Of a DNA stretch of 61,775 nucleotides, positions 30,485 through 39,651 are shown one piece after another; position 1 is the first letter of the stretch; every line of letters begins with the position of its first letter. The position numbers and the translations under genes were made by a program. The DNA comes from Methylocystaceae bacterium (GTDB lineage Bacteria > Pseudomonadota > Alphaproteobacteria > Rhizobiales > Beijerinckiaceae), in the NCBI GenBank assembly GCA_009773555.1, contig WSXZ01000001.1, positions 1-61,775 on the forward strand, written 5' to 3'. The notes beneath the pieces were generated by a model. The model had not been told where the DNA came from. It searched no databases and saw only the letters and a list, made by a program, of their open reading frames with translations.

Positions 30485-30956
30485 CGCCCTAATTTTGCTC
30501 ATCGCGCTCATTCTCTTCTCCCTCGCCGCCCACGCCGTCACACCCGGTGAAATGCTCGCCGATCCCGCGCTCGAAGCGCGGGCGCGGGCGATCGCCTCGG
30601 AACTGCGCTGCCTCGTCTGCCAGAACCAGTCGATCGACGATTCCGACGCCTCGCTCGCCAAGGATTTGCGCGTCCTTGTGCGCGAGAAGCTCAAGGAAGG
30701 GATGAGCGACGCGCAGGTGCGCGAATTCGTTCACTCCCGCTATGGCGATTTCGTGCTGCTTCGCCCACCGATGAAACCCGGCACGCTGCTGCTCTGGAGC
30801 GCGCCGCTGATCGCCCTGCTCGCAGGCGCCGCCGCCATCTGGATGGCGGCTAGGCGACGGCGCGGCGTCGTGACGGCGCGGCCGGCGGAACTGACGGCCG
30901 AGGAGCAGGCGCGGCTCGAAGCGCTCGGCGTCGGGCGGCCGTCGGACGAGAGCTGA
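30378..30956 (+). CDS. ccmH: Cytochrome c-type biogenesis protein CcmH (thiol reductant)
   Basis: CcmH keeps apocytochrome cysteines reduced for heme ligation. The sequence has a signal-like helix (ALILLIALILFSLAAHA), the redox motif LRCLVCQNQS with two cysteines (78 and 81 from ATG 30378), a three-helix periplasmic domain and a C-terminal anchor. The start is uncertain. ATG 30378 lies inside a repeat element, has no good ribosome-binding site, and would add about 20 repeat-derived residues. A TTG at 30495 has the repeat's gagagggg about 13 bases before it but gives a helix lacking basic residues. The gene is otherwise intact. Confidence 0.88.
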   Translation: MLWTVVIAQCLASKGVVTPHPTRLRRATLSLWERGRALILLIALILFSLAAHAVTPGEMLADPALEARARAIASELRCLVCQNQSIDDSDASLAKDLRVLVREKLKEGMSDAQVREFVHSRYGDFVLLRPPMKPGTLLLWSAPLIALLAGAAAIWMAARRRRGVVTARPAELTAEEQARLEALGVGRPSDES

Positions 30957-31156
30957 CGAGCGTCTCGTTTGGGTTCAAGTCGCCTGCATAGGTTAATCCG
31001 TGCGGTCTTCTATCCGGCCCGCTCGTGTTGTGTTATCTTATCAAACTAATTGAAGAATTTATCCTTGTTAAGGCGTAGCTCAAGCAATGAATCTGCGCCC
31101 ACCGGCTAGCGGCCGCAAGTAGAAAGCTTTTTTACAAGTCATTTGGGGAGAAGCAT

Positions 31157-32248
31157 TTGTCCCAGAGATTGAACGAAGCCTTGTTGCAGCCTGCTACGGG
31201 TCCGACTGATATTTTTGGCGTCGCCTATCTGCAGCTGTGCCAAATTTCCTATGCCTTGCCGTCGGCCATTCCCGGACTCGTCAACACCAAAATGCCGCCT
31301 CTTAGCGCCGGCGGCCGATGGGCTTGCGTCTGGGGACCGGTCGAAAGCGACGATCTTGCTAATCTCGTCTTCGTGGCCGCCTATTATGACGGCCCCAATC
31401 TTCCGCCGACTTTCGCCGCCGTCGTCACGCGTGGCGCCGACGCGGACGTCGATGACGTCTGGGGCGTCCTGCAGCAGGCTTTTGAGGATTTTTACGTTAT
31501 TTTCCAGAGATCGCCGCCATGGTTGCCCTTTGGAAGCCCGGCGCTTGTGGCTGACGGAACGCTTTTCGCGTTGGAGACCATCCAGGGATTTTCATCCGGC
31601 GGCGTCTCGGTTCTAGATTTCGTCTCGAACTTCCTTCAGGCGCCGGAAAACCAAAACCCGCTTCTCGTGTGCACGGGCCACAGCCTCGGCGGATGCGTGA
31701 CCTCGGTGCTGGCGCCCTGGCTACAGTCCTCGCTTGCCCTCGTCGGCGTTTCGAACCCTATCGTGCCGGCGACATTCGCGGCTCCGACGGCCGGCAACGC
31801 CGCCTTCGCGGACTATTACACGTCCACATTCAGTTATTGCCCGCGCTACTACAACACGCTGGATATCGCTCCCCTGGCCTGGGGAAATCTTGACGCGTTC
31901 TCCACGCTCTATGATGACTGCAACATCCCGATTCCGGACGCCGCCTGTCTCCTCCTCGTCGCCTGGGCGCACGCCATGTGGGTGGAGGGGGCGAACTATT
32001 CCCAGCAACAATCCAACGATGCGCCGCTGCCAGGAGACTGCTTCGAACTCTATCCGGCGGACTGGCACACGCAGGCCTTCATGCAGCACCACACCGGCAC
32101 GTATATGCGCCTTCTCGGCGGCGCCTCGATCGACATCGGACCAAGCATGTTCGCTCGCGGGCGCCGGCAGCGGCGGATCTCGCGCTTCCGGCTGCAGTCG
32201 CAAATCAGAAGTTCCGAAAATTTGCTGCTGAAGCTGACCAAGCGCTGA
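31157..32248 (+). CDS. Lipase family protein (alpha/beta hydrolase, class 3 type)
   Basis: The 363-residue protein has the nucleophile elbow GHSLGG at 174-179 (Ser176) after a hydrophobic strand (PLLVCTGHSLGG), and the following FAAPTAGNAAFADYY matches the class 3 lipase fold (compare the usual F-G-x-P-R-V-G-N). Candidate Asp and His residues are Asp239-like in NTLDIAPLAWGNLDAF and His in the C-terminal HHTGTYMRLL. There is no signal peptide. The last 40 residues are strongly basic. The TTG start is chosen because ggggag lies seven bases before it. The substrate is unknown. It is a stand-alone gene flanked by non-coding stretches. Confidence 0.8.
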   Translation: MSQRLNEALLQPATGPTDIFGVAYLQLCQISYALPSAIPGLVNTKMPPLSAGGRWACVWGPVESDDLANLVFVAAYYDGPNLPPTFAAVVTRGADADVDDVWGVLQQAFEDFYVIFQRSPPWLPFGSPALVADGTLFALETIQGFSSGGVSVLDFVSNFLQAPENQNPLLVCTGHSLGGCVTSVLAPWLQSSLALVGVSNPIVPATFAAPTAGNAAFADYYTSTFSYCPRYYNTLDIAPLAWGNLDAFSTLYDDCNIPIPDAACLLLVAWAHAMWVEGANYSQQQSNDAPLPGDCFELYPADWHTQAFMQHHTGTYMRLLGGASIDIGPSMFARGRRQRRISRFRLQSQIRSSENLLLKLTKR

Positions 32249-32370
32249 GGCTTGGTCGCAGGCGGGGGCGCCGGCGCGCGCCCTTGGCCCTATCCAATTC
32301 CTTCGCGCTCCCATATAGGGGGCCGGAGCAATCCCGAGCCGCCACCGCGGCGTCACCTGAAGAGCGGATC

Positions 32371-32622
32371 ATGGCCCAGCATTACACGCCCCATTTCCAC
32401 AATCAGCCCGGCGTCGCGCAGATCAGGATTGGCGCGAAGGAATTCATGTGCATCGGGGCGCTCCCGCCCTTCGACCATCCGCATGTCTATCTCGATATGG
32501 GCGCGGGCTCCGAGGCGATCTGCCCCTATTGCTCGACGCATTACGTCTACGACGCGGCGCTGCGCGGCGGCGCCGACCCGGCCGAATGCGTCTATCGCAT
32601 CTCTGAAGACACCGCCGCCTGA
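32371..32622 (+). CDS. Zinc-finger domain-containing protein, CHCC type
   Basis: The 83-residue protein has the CHCC zinc-binding arrangement with Cys27, His36/His38, Cys51 and Cys54 (FMCIGALPPFDHPHVYLDM then AICPYCSTHYVY). This matches the zf-CHCC family that includes the NDUFS6 subunit of mitochondrial complex I; alphaproteobacterial members are small accessory proteins of NADH dehydrogenase. It is followed 10 bases later by an FAD monooxygenase gene and is probably cotranscribed with it, as in related genomes. Confidence 0.88.
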   Translation: MAQHYTPHFHNQPGVAQIRIGAKEFMCIGALPPFDHPHVYLDMGAGSEAICPYCSTHYVYDAALRGGADPAECVYRISEDTAA

Positions 32623-32632
32623 CAGTACGCGG

Positions 32633-33817
32633 GTGAACGCGCCGATCGTCATCGCCGGCGCAGGCATTGGCGGCCTCGCGGCGGCCCTGTCGCTGGCGCG
32701 CGCCGGCAAGCGCACGCTGGTCCTCGAACGCGCAGCTCGGATCGAAGAGGTCGGCGCCGGATTTCAGATCGCGCCGAACGCCGGCCGTATTCTCGCCAAG
32801 CTCGGGCTCGAGCCGGCCCTCGCCGCCGTCGCTCTGGAGCCGGAGGCCATCAATATCCGCCGCGGGCGGGACGGCGCAGTTCTCGCGCGCCTCGATCTTT
32901 CCGCCGCAAGGACCCGCTGGGGCGCGCCGTTCCGGCTTTTCCACCGCGCCGATTTGCAGGGCGCGCTGCTGCAGGCGGCGCTGGACAATCCGCAGACTCA
33001 TGTCCGCGCCGGCGCCCGCGTCGGCGATTTCGAAGCGACCGCCCGAGGCGTTCGCCTGCGCGTGCACACCCAGGATGGCGTCGAGGAAATCGAAGCGGCG
33101 GGCCTGATCGGCGCCGACGGCGTGCGCTCGAGCGTGCGCGGCCATCTCGTCCCGTCCGAGCGCGACGCGCCCGCCTATTCCGGCTGCGTCGCCTGGCGCG
33201 CGACCCTGCCCGCCGACCGCGTTCCCGCGGCGCTGCGCGCGCGCGCGTCCAATCTTTGGCTGCTGCCGGGCGCTCATGTCGTGCACTATCCGCTGCGCGA
33301 CGCATCGCTGATCAACGCCGTCGTCATCATCGAAGAGCCGCCGGAGGCCGAGGACGCCGGCTCAAGCCTGTCGCTTGACGGCGCGGCGCTCGCGCGCCGA
33401 CTCGCGCCGCGTAAAATCGCGGCGGAACTGCGCGACTTGATCGAAGCCGGCGCCTCCTGGCGCCACTGGCCTTTGTTCACGCGGCCGGCCCTGGAGCACT
33501 GGACGCAGGGACCGGTGACGCTCCTCGGCGACGCAGCGCATCCGATGGTCCCCTTTCTGGCGCAAGGCGCGGCGCAGGCGATCGAGGACGCCGACGCCTT
33601 GGGCGAATCCTTCATGCGACTAGGCGCGACGGTCGAGGCCGCCTTCGCCGCCTATGAGGGCGCGAGGCTTCCCCGCGCCGATCGGGTCGTGGGCGCGTCT
33701 CGTCGCCAGGGCGGCTATTTCCATATGGGCGGACTGCCGGCCGCCGCGCGCAATCTTGCGATCCGCGCGCTCGGCGGCGGCGGCATGCTCGCGCGCAACG
33801 CCTGGCTTTATCGTTAG
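32633..33817 (+). CDS. FAD-dependent monooxygenase (salicylate hydroxylase/UbiH type)
   Basis: The 394-residue protein carries the N-terminal dinucleotide motif IVIAGAGIGGLAAALSLARAGK, the central ADGVRSSVR segment and the C-terminal FAD motif LLGDAAHPMVPFLAQGAAQAIEDA of class A flavoprotein monooxygenases. These use NAD(P)H and oxygen to hydroxylate aromatic or similar substrates. The sequence is nearer to salicylate or 6-hydroxynicotinate hydroxylases than to ubiquinone hydroxylases, but the substrate cannot be read. Translation begins at a GTG 11 bases after the zinc-finger gene. Confidence 0.87.
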   Translation: MNAPIVIAGAGIGGLAAALSLARAGKRTLVLERAARIEEVGAGFQIAPNAGRILAKLGLEPALAAVALEPEAINIRRGRDGAVLARLDLSAARTRWGAPFRLFHRADLQGALLQAALDNPQTHVRAGARVGDFEATARGVRLRVHTQDGVEEIEAAGLIGADGVRSSVRGHLVPSERDAPAYSGCVAWRATLPADRVPAALRARASNLWLLPGAHVVHYPLRDASLINAVVIIEEPPEAEDAGSSLSLDGAALARRLAPRKIAAELRDLIEAGASWRHWPLFTRPALEHWTQGPVTLLGDAAHPMVPFLAQGAAQAIEDADALGESFMRLGATVEAAFAAYEGARLPRADRVVGASRRQGGYFHMGGLPAAARNLAIRALGGGGMLARNAWLYR

Positions 33818-33911
33818 CGTGCCTTCACGCCTGGGTCTCCTTCGAGGACTTCAGCACAAATATCTGAGTGTCGATGAAGAACCGCGACTAGATCGGCTGG
33901 AATTCGTCCTC

Positions 33912-34421
33912 TCACGAGAGGGCCTGCAAATTCATAGTATCACCGGGGAACGTCAATTCCAGCAAGCGCCATTCGACTTCCAAGTTAGGACAAAATCCCT
34001 TTATAAGCGCCTCCAGTTTTGTGGCCTGATCTCTATGGACATCATGTTCCACTTGTAGATCTGGATTGTCAGGCAACAGCTTGAACATTTTGTAGGCACC
34101 ACAGTCTCTGTGCCCTAAAACTAAGACCTTCTTTATGTTATGCAGACTCTTTGAAAGAGCCAGATGATCTATAAAAAATTGCTTCCAGTGAGGCTTAGGG
34201 TCGGCAGGGAACTCAACGACGGGACCAAGTTCCGCTCCAGCGAGAATGACGTGGTCGAACTTACCCCTCAGACCAGCACAATCGATGTAGTCCATAATTT
34301 TCTGGAAGAAACGGAAATCAATGCAGGTCAGGAGCAGCACTTCCGCCTCTTCACTTTCTTTGTTTAAGTTCAGAGACATGAGCAAATCATGAAAGTCTTG
34401 AGTTCGGGGCTCATGGCACAT
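33912..34421 (-). CDS. Beta-carbonic-anhydrase-like protein
   Basis: The 169-residue protein has the zinc-site spacing of beta-class carbonic anhydrases: Cys33-x-Asp35-x-Arg37 in LLTCIDFRFF and His104-x-x-Cys107 in VLVLGHRDCGAY. It is shorter than standard enzymes (about 200-220 residues) and diverges elsewhere, so activity as a CO2 hydratase is uncertain. ATG 34421 has a strong gaggagg site eight bases before it. GC is clearly below the neighbours, with many AT-rich codons (Lys AAA, Leu TTA/CTT), consistent with transfer from another genome. Confidence 0.78.
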   Translation of the reverse strand: MCHEPRTQDFHDLLMSLNLNKESEEAEVLLLTCIDFRFFQKIMDYIDCAGLRGKFDHVILAGAELGPVVEFPADPKPHWKQFFIDHLALSKSLHNIKKVLVLGHRDCGAYKMFKLLPDNPDLQVEHDVHRDQATKLEALIKGFCPNLEVEWRLLELTFPGDTMNLQALS

Positions 34422-34866
34422 TTTAAGCCTCCTCGACGATAATGCTGATGAAATGCCAGAAGAGTAATTCAAAATATGCCCAAGGCAAGGGTCGAAGCAG
34501 GAGGAGTGCGTAAACCTCTGTGACGAATTTGCGCTTCCACGAAGGCGCGCCGCCACACCACCTAAAAAAATTTTCGCGCCGAGCGGGCGCGTTAACCGCC
34601 AGAACGGTCGCTTATTAACCGGCGTTCCTCGAAGCTTAAGTGGGGTTGGCCGGAAGGACCGGAAACGAGACGCCTGCCGGAAAAAAAATTGATGCAATTC
34701 AGTGTGATAGGAGATCACATCAAATTTTATGCATTCCCATAAGACGAAATTATACTTACCGACGACCTTAGAAAATCTAAACGCGTTCGCGTAAAATCCG
34801 ACAGAAATACTTTTAAGGACAGCAAAACAAGAAAACTAACCTCGCCTCATGTCACGGAGGCGGGTT
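34422..34866. other. AT-rich divergent intergenic region
   Basis: These 445 bases separate the low-GC carbonic-anhydrase-like gene from the BTLCP peptidase gene and must contain promoters for both. It is one of the lowest-GC stretches in the window (runs such as aaaaaaattttcgcg near 34565 and ggaaaaaaaattgatg near 34680). No repeat, RNA or protein-like frame is recognised. The low GC continues the pattern of the gene to its left, suggesting that the transferred segment extends to about 34850. Confidence 0.55.
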
Positions 34867-35490
34867 ATGTTGGGCATCGTTAGCAAGGCGGTTGTGGCTC
34901 TCGGGATGGCGGGCGCGGCGCTTATCGCCGTCAATGCAAAAAGTTTCGCCGGACCCGAAACCGCGAGTTTCGCCACGCTTGGCCCAGAGACGAGCGTGCC
35001 TTACGGCTGGGTGGACTTCTGCCAGCGCTACCGGGGCGAATGCCAGAACGACGAAACCGCGCCGCAGGAGGTCGAACTCACCGCCGCCGTTTACCGCAAG
35101 ATCGCGCGCATCAACGCCTGGGTGAATGAGAACATCGACCCGATCGCCGACGCCGATCACTGGGGCGCGGTCGATCAGTGGGATTATCCCAGCGACGGAA
35201 AGGGCGACTGCGAGGATTTCGCGCTTCTAAAGCGCCGCATGCTGATCGAGGAAGGCTTTCCGCGGCAGGCGCTGCTGCTGACCGTGGTGAAGGAGAAGAA
35301 TGGCGACGGCCATTCCGTCCTGACGGTCAAAACGAACCGCGGCGAATTCGTGCTCGACAATCTTTCCAACGAGATGCGGCCCTGGACGCGCGCTCCCTAT
35401 CGTTTCGTCAAGCGGCAGTCGCAGCAGAATCAGAACGCCTGGGTGGCGATCGGCCCGGCGACCAGCGCCCCGCTGTATGTGTCGCGGTGA
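34867..35490 (+). CDS. Transglutaminase-like cysteine peptidase (BTLCP family)
   Basis: The 207-residue protein has a signal peptide (about 1-28), then the bacterial transglutaminase-like cysteine peptidase domain with the catalytic triad Cys115 (KGDCEDFALL), His149 (GDGHSVLTV) and Asp164 (EFVLDNL). Relatives include LapG, which cuts surface adhesins under c-di-GMP control, but most alphaproteobacterial members stand alone with unknown targets. No LapD-like receptor or adhesin gene is nearby. ATG 34867 has cggagg upstream. Confidence 0.9.
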   Translation: MLGIVSKAVVALGMAGAALIAVNAKSFAGPETASFATLGPETSVPYGWVDFCQRYRGECQNDETAPQEVELTAAVYRKIARINAWVNENIDPIADADHWGAVDQWDYPSDGKGDCEDFALLKRRMLIEEGFPRQALLLTVVKEKNGDGHSVLTVKTNRGEFVLDNLSNEMRPWTRAPYRFVKRQSQQNQNAWVAIGPATSAPLYVSR

Positions 35491-35498
35491 GGCCGCTT

Positions 35499-36029
35499 TC
35501 AGCCGATCAGCGTCAGCCCGCTCGCGTAGCGTTGGCCGTTCTCCACATAATGTTTCGCCGAGTCGAGATGGCGCTCGCGCGCCGCTTCGTCGAGCGTGCG
35601 GATCGCCTTGGCGGGGGAGCCGACGATCAGCGAATAGTCGGGAAATTCCTTGCCCTCGGTGACCAGCGCATTGGCGCCGACGAGGCAGTTCGCGCCGATC
35701 TTCGCCCCGTTGAGGATCGTCGCGCCCATGCCGATCAACGTCGCTTCGCCGATGATGCAGCTATGCAGAATGACGCCATGGCCGATCGTGCAGTCCGGCC
35801 CGATGACGAGCGGAAAGCCCATGTCAGTGTGGAGAACGCTGTTTTCCTGAATATTGGTGCGGGCGCCGACCGTGATCCATTCATTGTCGCCGCGCAGCAC
35901 GCAGCCGAACCAGACATTGGCGTCTTCCTCCAGCGCGACGCGGCCGATGACATGCGCGCCTGGAGCCACGAAGAACCGGCCGGGAGCCGGCAGGCGCGGC
36001 GCGATTCCGTCGATCGTGTAAAGCGGCAT
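35499..36029 (-). CDS. Gamma carbonic anhydrase family protein (left-handed beta-helix)
   Basis: The 176-residue protein consists of hexapeptide repeats (VALEEDANVWFGCVLRGDN, ITVGARTNIQENSV, LIGMGATILNGAKIG) that form a left-handed beta-helix. The zinc-ligand histidines of gamma-class enzymes are in place: His67 (SVLHTD), His84 and His89 (IGHGVILHSC). Members include PaaY/CaiE-like proteins, not all of which hydrate CO2. It ends eight bases past the BTLCP gene on the opposite strand. A gaggcttcgtcc leader precedes its ATG. Confidence 0.93.
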   Translation of the reverse strand: MPLYTIDGIAPRLPAPGRFFVAPGAHVIGRVALEEDANVWFGCVLRGDNEWITVGARTNIQENSVLHTDMGFPLVIGPDCTIGHGVILHSCIIGEATLIGMGATILNGAKIGANCLVGANALVTEGKEFPDYSLIVGSPAKAIRTLDEAARERHLDSAKHYVENGQRYASGLTLIG

Positions 36030-36241
36030 GGACGAAGCCTCCTAAAAAAGAGGCGCGACATTGCCATTTTCCCCCTTTCGCATGCAATGGCGTAGCGCAT
36101 AAGCCGGCGCGATCTCATTCGGAAGTCACGGAAATTTGGACTATAAGCGGACGGCGGGGTTTGATATTGCCCGCTGGCGCGCCGCCGGTGGGGATCTATC
36201 GCGCGAGAGCCGCTGTCGGAGGACGCCCACTGAGCGCCATC

Positions 36242-37963
36242 ATGTTGCGGGATCGGGTTCGGCTGGCGAGCGTTTCCGCGGCGCGGGCGGCGGGCGCCTT
36301 CGCGCGAGGCGCCGCCGCGCCCTATCACCTCATGAAGTCGATGGCGATCGCGCCGCCGGAGCGGCTGCGCATCGCGCCTCCCGACATCAGAACCACTGAT
36401 TCGACGGTCGCCGACCAGATTTACGCTGGCTATTTCTCCTTCGAGGGGAAAACCGTGCAGGCGCGGGGCGTATCGCCTTTTCTGGTCGCGCCGCCTTCCG
36501 AATGCTGGCGGCGCTCCCTTGCAGGCTTCTCCTGGCTGCGGCATTTGCAGGCCTCGGACAAGAGGGTGGCGCTGGCCACCGCGCAGGAGCTCGTCGCGGA
36601 TTTTCTTTCGCTTCCAAAAATTCCAGCCGACGATCCGGCGATGGAGCCGGCCGTTGTCGCGCGGCGCCTCCTGTCTTTCCTGTCGCAATCGCCGACGCTG
36701 CTCGACGGCGCCGACGCCGAGTTCTATGACGCCTTCATGTTGGCGCTCGCGCGCAACGCCCGGCTGTTGTGGCGGGCGCTGGCCGGCGATGGGGCGCGGG
36801 GCGCGGATCGCGCCTTCTGCGCCATCGCGCTTGCCGAATTCGCCGTTTGCGCGGACACCGGCCGTAAAATCGCCCCGCATGTGTCGCGCGCGCTCAGCGC
36901 GGAGCTCGACCGCCAGATCCTCATCGACGGCGGCCATGTCAGCCGCAATCCGCAGGTCGCGGTCGACCTGCTGCTCGATTTGTTGCCGCTGCGGCAGGTG
37001 ATTGCGGCGCGCGGGCTGCAAACGCCGTCCGCCGTCCTGCGCGCCATCGACCGGATGATGCCGATGCTGCGGATGCTGCAGCATGGCGACGGCTCGCTGG
37101 CGCTGTTCAACGGCATGGGCGCGACGGCGCTGGACCGGCTGGCGAGCGCGCTCGCCCACGAGGACACGCGCGGCGCGCCGCCCGTCAACGCGCCTTACGC
37201 CGGCTATCAGCGCATGGAGGCGGGCGACGCGCTGGTCCTCGTCGACGCCGGCGGGCCACCGCCTTTCGAATTTTCCCTATCGGCCCACGCCGGCTGCCTG
37301 TCTTTCGAATATTCGCTGGGAATCGAGCGGGTCGTCGTCAATTGCGGCGCTCCCTCGGCGCCGCATCTCGACGCCCGTGAACTGGCGCGCGCCACCGCCG
37401 CGCATTCGACGCTCATCGTCGGCGATCGCTCCAGCGCCCGCATCGCGCCGCAGAGCGCGCCGCGCCGCCGCGCCGGGCGCGTTCTCGGCGGCCCGCGCAA
37501 TACGGCGGTCGAGCGCCGCCGTCTCGACGGCGATACGACGCTCGTTTTGTCGCATGACGGCTATGTGCGCGATTTCGGCCTCGTCCATCAGCGCGAACTG
37601 ACCCTTCCCGCCGATGGCGCCGCGCTCCTTGGCGTCGATCGGCTCATCGCCGCGGAGCGCGGCGGAAGACATGCGCAAGCGAGCGATTTCGCCCTGCGCT
37701 TTCACATTCATCCGCGCGTGCGCATCGCGCCGAACGCCGACGGCGCAATCGAACTCACGCTCGCCGATGGCGAAATCCTCATCTTTGAATCGCAAGACCT
37801 GACGCCCGAAATCGAAGACAGTATTTTCTTCGCTGCGCCCGGCGGCGCGCGCAAATGCGCGCAAATCATTGTGCGAGGGGCGGCGGCTCCCGGGGCCGAG
37901 ATCGCTTGGAGCTTCCGGCGGCGCGCAGGCGCGCAGGTTCCTCCCGGCGGCAAGGTGTGTTAA
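36242..37963 (+). CDS. Heparinase II/III family protein
   Basis: The protein is 573 residues from ATG 36242. An N-terminal alpha-helical toroid (about 60-330) is followed by a beta-sandwich domain with the family segments YAGYQRMEAGDALVLVDAGGPPP, AHAGCLSFEYS and HSTLIVGDRSSARI. Heparinase II/III proteins are polysaccharide lyases. In Hyphomicrobiales this gene is regularly found just before purH, yet the organism is not expected to meet heparin, so the substrate is likely an uronic-acid envelope polymer or is unknown. The start could be as early as a TTG at 36161. Confidence 0.86.
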   Translation: MLRDRVRLASVSAARAAGAFARGAAAPYHLMKSMAIAPPERLRIAPPDIRTTDSTVADQIYAGYFSFEGKTVQARGVSPFLVAPPSECWRRSLAGFSWLRHLQASDKRVALATAQELVADFLSLPKIPADDPAMEPAVVARRLLSFLSQSPTLLDGADAEFYDAFMLALARNARLLWRALAGDGARGADRAFCAIALAEFAVCADTGRKIAPHVSRALSAELDRQILIDGGHVSRNPQVAVDLLLDLLPLRQVIAARGLQTPSAVLRAIDRMMPMLRMLQHGDGSLALFNGMGATALDRLASALAHEDTRGAPPVNAPYAGYQRMEAGDALVLVDAGGPPPFEFSLSAHAGCLSFEYSLGIERVVVNCGAPSAPHLDARELARATAAHSTLIVGDRSSARIAPQSAPRRRAGRVLGGPRNTAVERRRLDGDTTLVLSHDGYVRDFGLVHQRELTLPADGAALLGVDRLIAAERGGRHAQASDFALRFHIHPRVRIAPNADGAIELTLADGEILIFESQDLTPEIEDSIFFAAPGGARKCAQIIVRGAAAPGAEIAWSFRRRAGAQVPPGGKVC

Positions 37964-37988
37964 GCGCGGCGCCAGTTAGGAGTATGCG

Positions 37989-39581
37989 ATGCCCGTCGAT
38001 TTGCGCCACGTGTCGCGCGCGCTGATTTCCGTTTCCGACAAAACAGGCCTTGTCGAGTTCGCGCGCGTTCTGGCGACGCATGGCGTGGAGCTTGTCTCCA
38101 CCGGCGGCACGCGCAAAGCGCTCGCCGAGGCGGGTCTCGCGGTACGCGATGTGGCCGATCTCACGCAGTTTCCGGAGATGATGGACGGAAGGCTGAAGAC
38201 TCTGCATCCCAAGGTGCATGGCGGGCTTCTGGCGATCCGCGAAAATCCCGAACATGAAGCGGCGATGCTCGCGCATGACATCCGGCCGATCGATCTGCTC
38301 GTCGTCAATCTTTACCCCTTCGAGGCGGCGCTTGCGAAAGGCGCCCCGTTCGAAGAATGCGTCGAAAACATCGACATTGGGGGGCCGGCGATGATCCGCG
38401 CCGCGTCGAAGAATCACGACGACGTCGCTGTCGTCGTCGATCCCGATGATTACGCGATGCTCGTCGAGGAACTCGCGGCGACGAAGGGCGCAACGCGGCT
38501 CGCGACGCGCAGGCGGCTGGCGCAGAAGGCGTTCGCGCGCACCGCCGCCTATGACGCCGCGATCTCCAACTGGCTCGCGCAGCAGCTCGGCGAAGCCTCG
38601 CCGCCGCTACGCGCCTTTGGCGGACGACTCGCCGAGCCGATGCGCTACGGCGAAAACCCGCATCAATCCGCAGGCTTCTATCTGACCGGCGAGAAGCGGC
38701 CGGGCGTCGCCACGGCGCGCCAGATTCAGGGCAAGCAACTCTCCTACAACAATGTCAACGATACGGACGCCGCCTTCGAATGTGTGGCGGAATTCGATCC
38801 GGCGCGGACCGCCGCCGTCGTCATCGTCAAACACGCCAATCCTTGCGGCGTCGCTGAAGGCGCGACTCTTGTCGACGCCTACGCCAAGGCGTTGCGCTGC
38901 GATCCGATGTCCGCCTTCGGCGGCATCGTCGCGCTCAATCGCAAGCTCGACGCCGACGCCGCGCGCGAGATCGTCAAGATTTTCACCGAGGTGATCATCG
39001 CGCCCGACGCTGACGAAGAGTCGATTTCAATCATCGGCGCCAAGAAGAATCTGCGCCTGCTGTTGACCGGCGGCGTTCCGGATGCGCGCGCGGCCGGCTT
39101 GACCTATCGCTCGGTTTCGGGCGGCTTTCTTGCGCAATCGCGCGATCGCGCCGTCGTCGATGAGATGAATCTGCAGGTTGTGACGCAGCGCCAGCCGACG
39201 GCCGAGGAACTCGCGGATCTCAAATTCGCTTTCCGCGTCGTGAAGCACGTCAAGTCGAACGCCATCGTCTACGCGAAGGGCGCCGCCACGGTGGGAATCG
39301 GCGCCGGGCAAATGTCACGCGTCGACTCATCGCGCATCGCCGCGCATAAGGCGCAAGAGGCCGCGCGCGCGGCGGGGTTAACGACAAGTCTTGCGAAAGG
39401 CGCCGTCGTCGCCTCCGACGCCTTCTTTCCCTTCGCCGACGGATTGCTGGCGGCGGCGGAGGCAGGCGCGACGGCCGTCATCCAGCCCGGCGGCTCCATG
39501 AATGATAAGGACGTGATCGCCGCGGCGGACGCGCAGGGTCTCGCCATGGTTTTCACTGGCGTGCGCCACTTCCGACACTAG
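37989..39581 (+). CDS. purH: Bifunctional AICAR transformylase / IMP cyclohydrolase
   Basis: PurH performs the last two steps of IMP synthesis: formylation of AICAR and ring closure. The 530-residue protein has the N-terminal cyclohydrolase domain ([34 protein letters not shown]) and the C-terminal transformylase domain ([47 protein letters not shown]). All parts are present and the length is normal. It begins 25 bases after the heparinase gene, behind a ttaggag site, and the two are probably cotranscribed. Confidence 0.98.
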   Translation: MPVDLRHVSRALISVSDKTGLVEFARVLATHGVELVSTGGTRKALAEAGLAVRDVADLTQFPEMMDGRLKTLHPKVHGGLLAIRENPEHEAAMLAHDIRPIDLLVVNLYPFEAALAKGAPFEECVENIDIGGPAMIRAASKNHDDVAVVVDPDDYAMLVEELAATKGATRLATRRRLAQKAFARTAAYDAAISNWLAQQLGEASPPLRAFGGRLAEPMRYGENPHQSAGFYLTGEKRPGVATARQIQGKQLSYNNVNDTDAAFECVAEFDPARTAAVVIVKHANPCGVAEGATLVDAYAKALRCDPMSAFGGIVALNRKLDADAAREIVKIFTEVIIAPDADEESISIIGAKKNLRLLLTGGVPDARAAGLTYRSVSGGFLAQSRDRAVVDEMNLQVVTQRQPTAEELADLKFAFRVVKHVKSNAIVYAKGAATVGIGAGQMSRVDSSRIAAHKAQEAARAAGLTTSLAKGAVVASDAFFPFADGLLAAAEAGATAVIQPGGSMNDKDVIAAADAQGLAMVFTGVRHFRH

Positions 39582-39651
39582 CCATCGACACTAGCCATGC
39601 GCCGGGCGATCCGGCTAGAGTGGCCGCTTGACGCGAAACGGAGTTCAAAAA

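Noticed and set aside
32252-32632. Upstream extension of the FAD monooxygenase frame
   Set aside because: It overlaps the zinc-finger gene in another phase; the dinucleotide-binding motif begins directly after GTG 32633.
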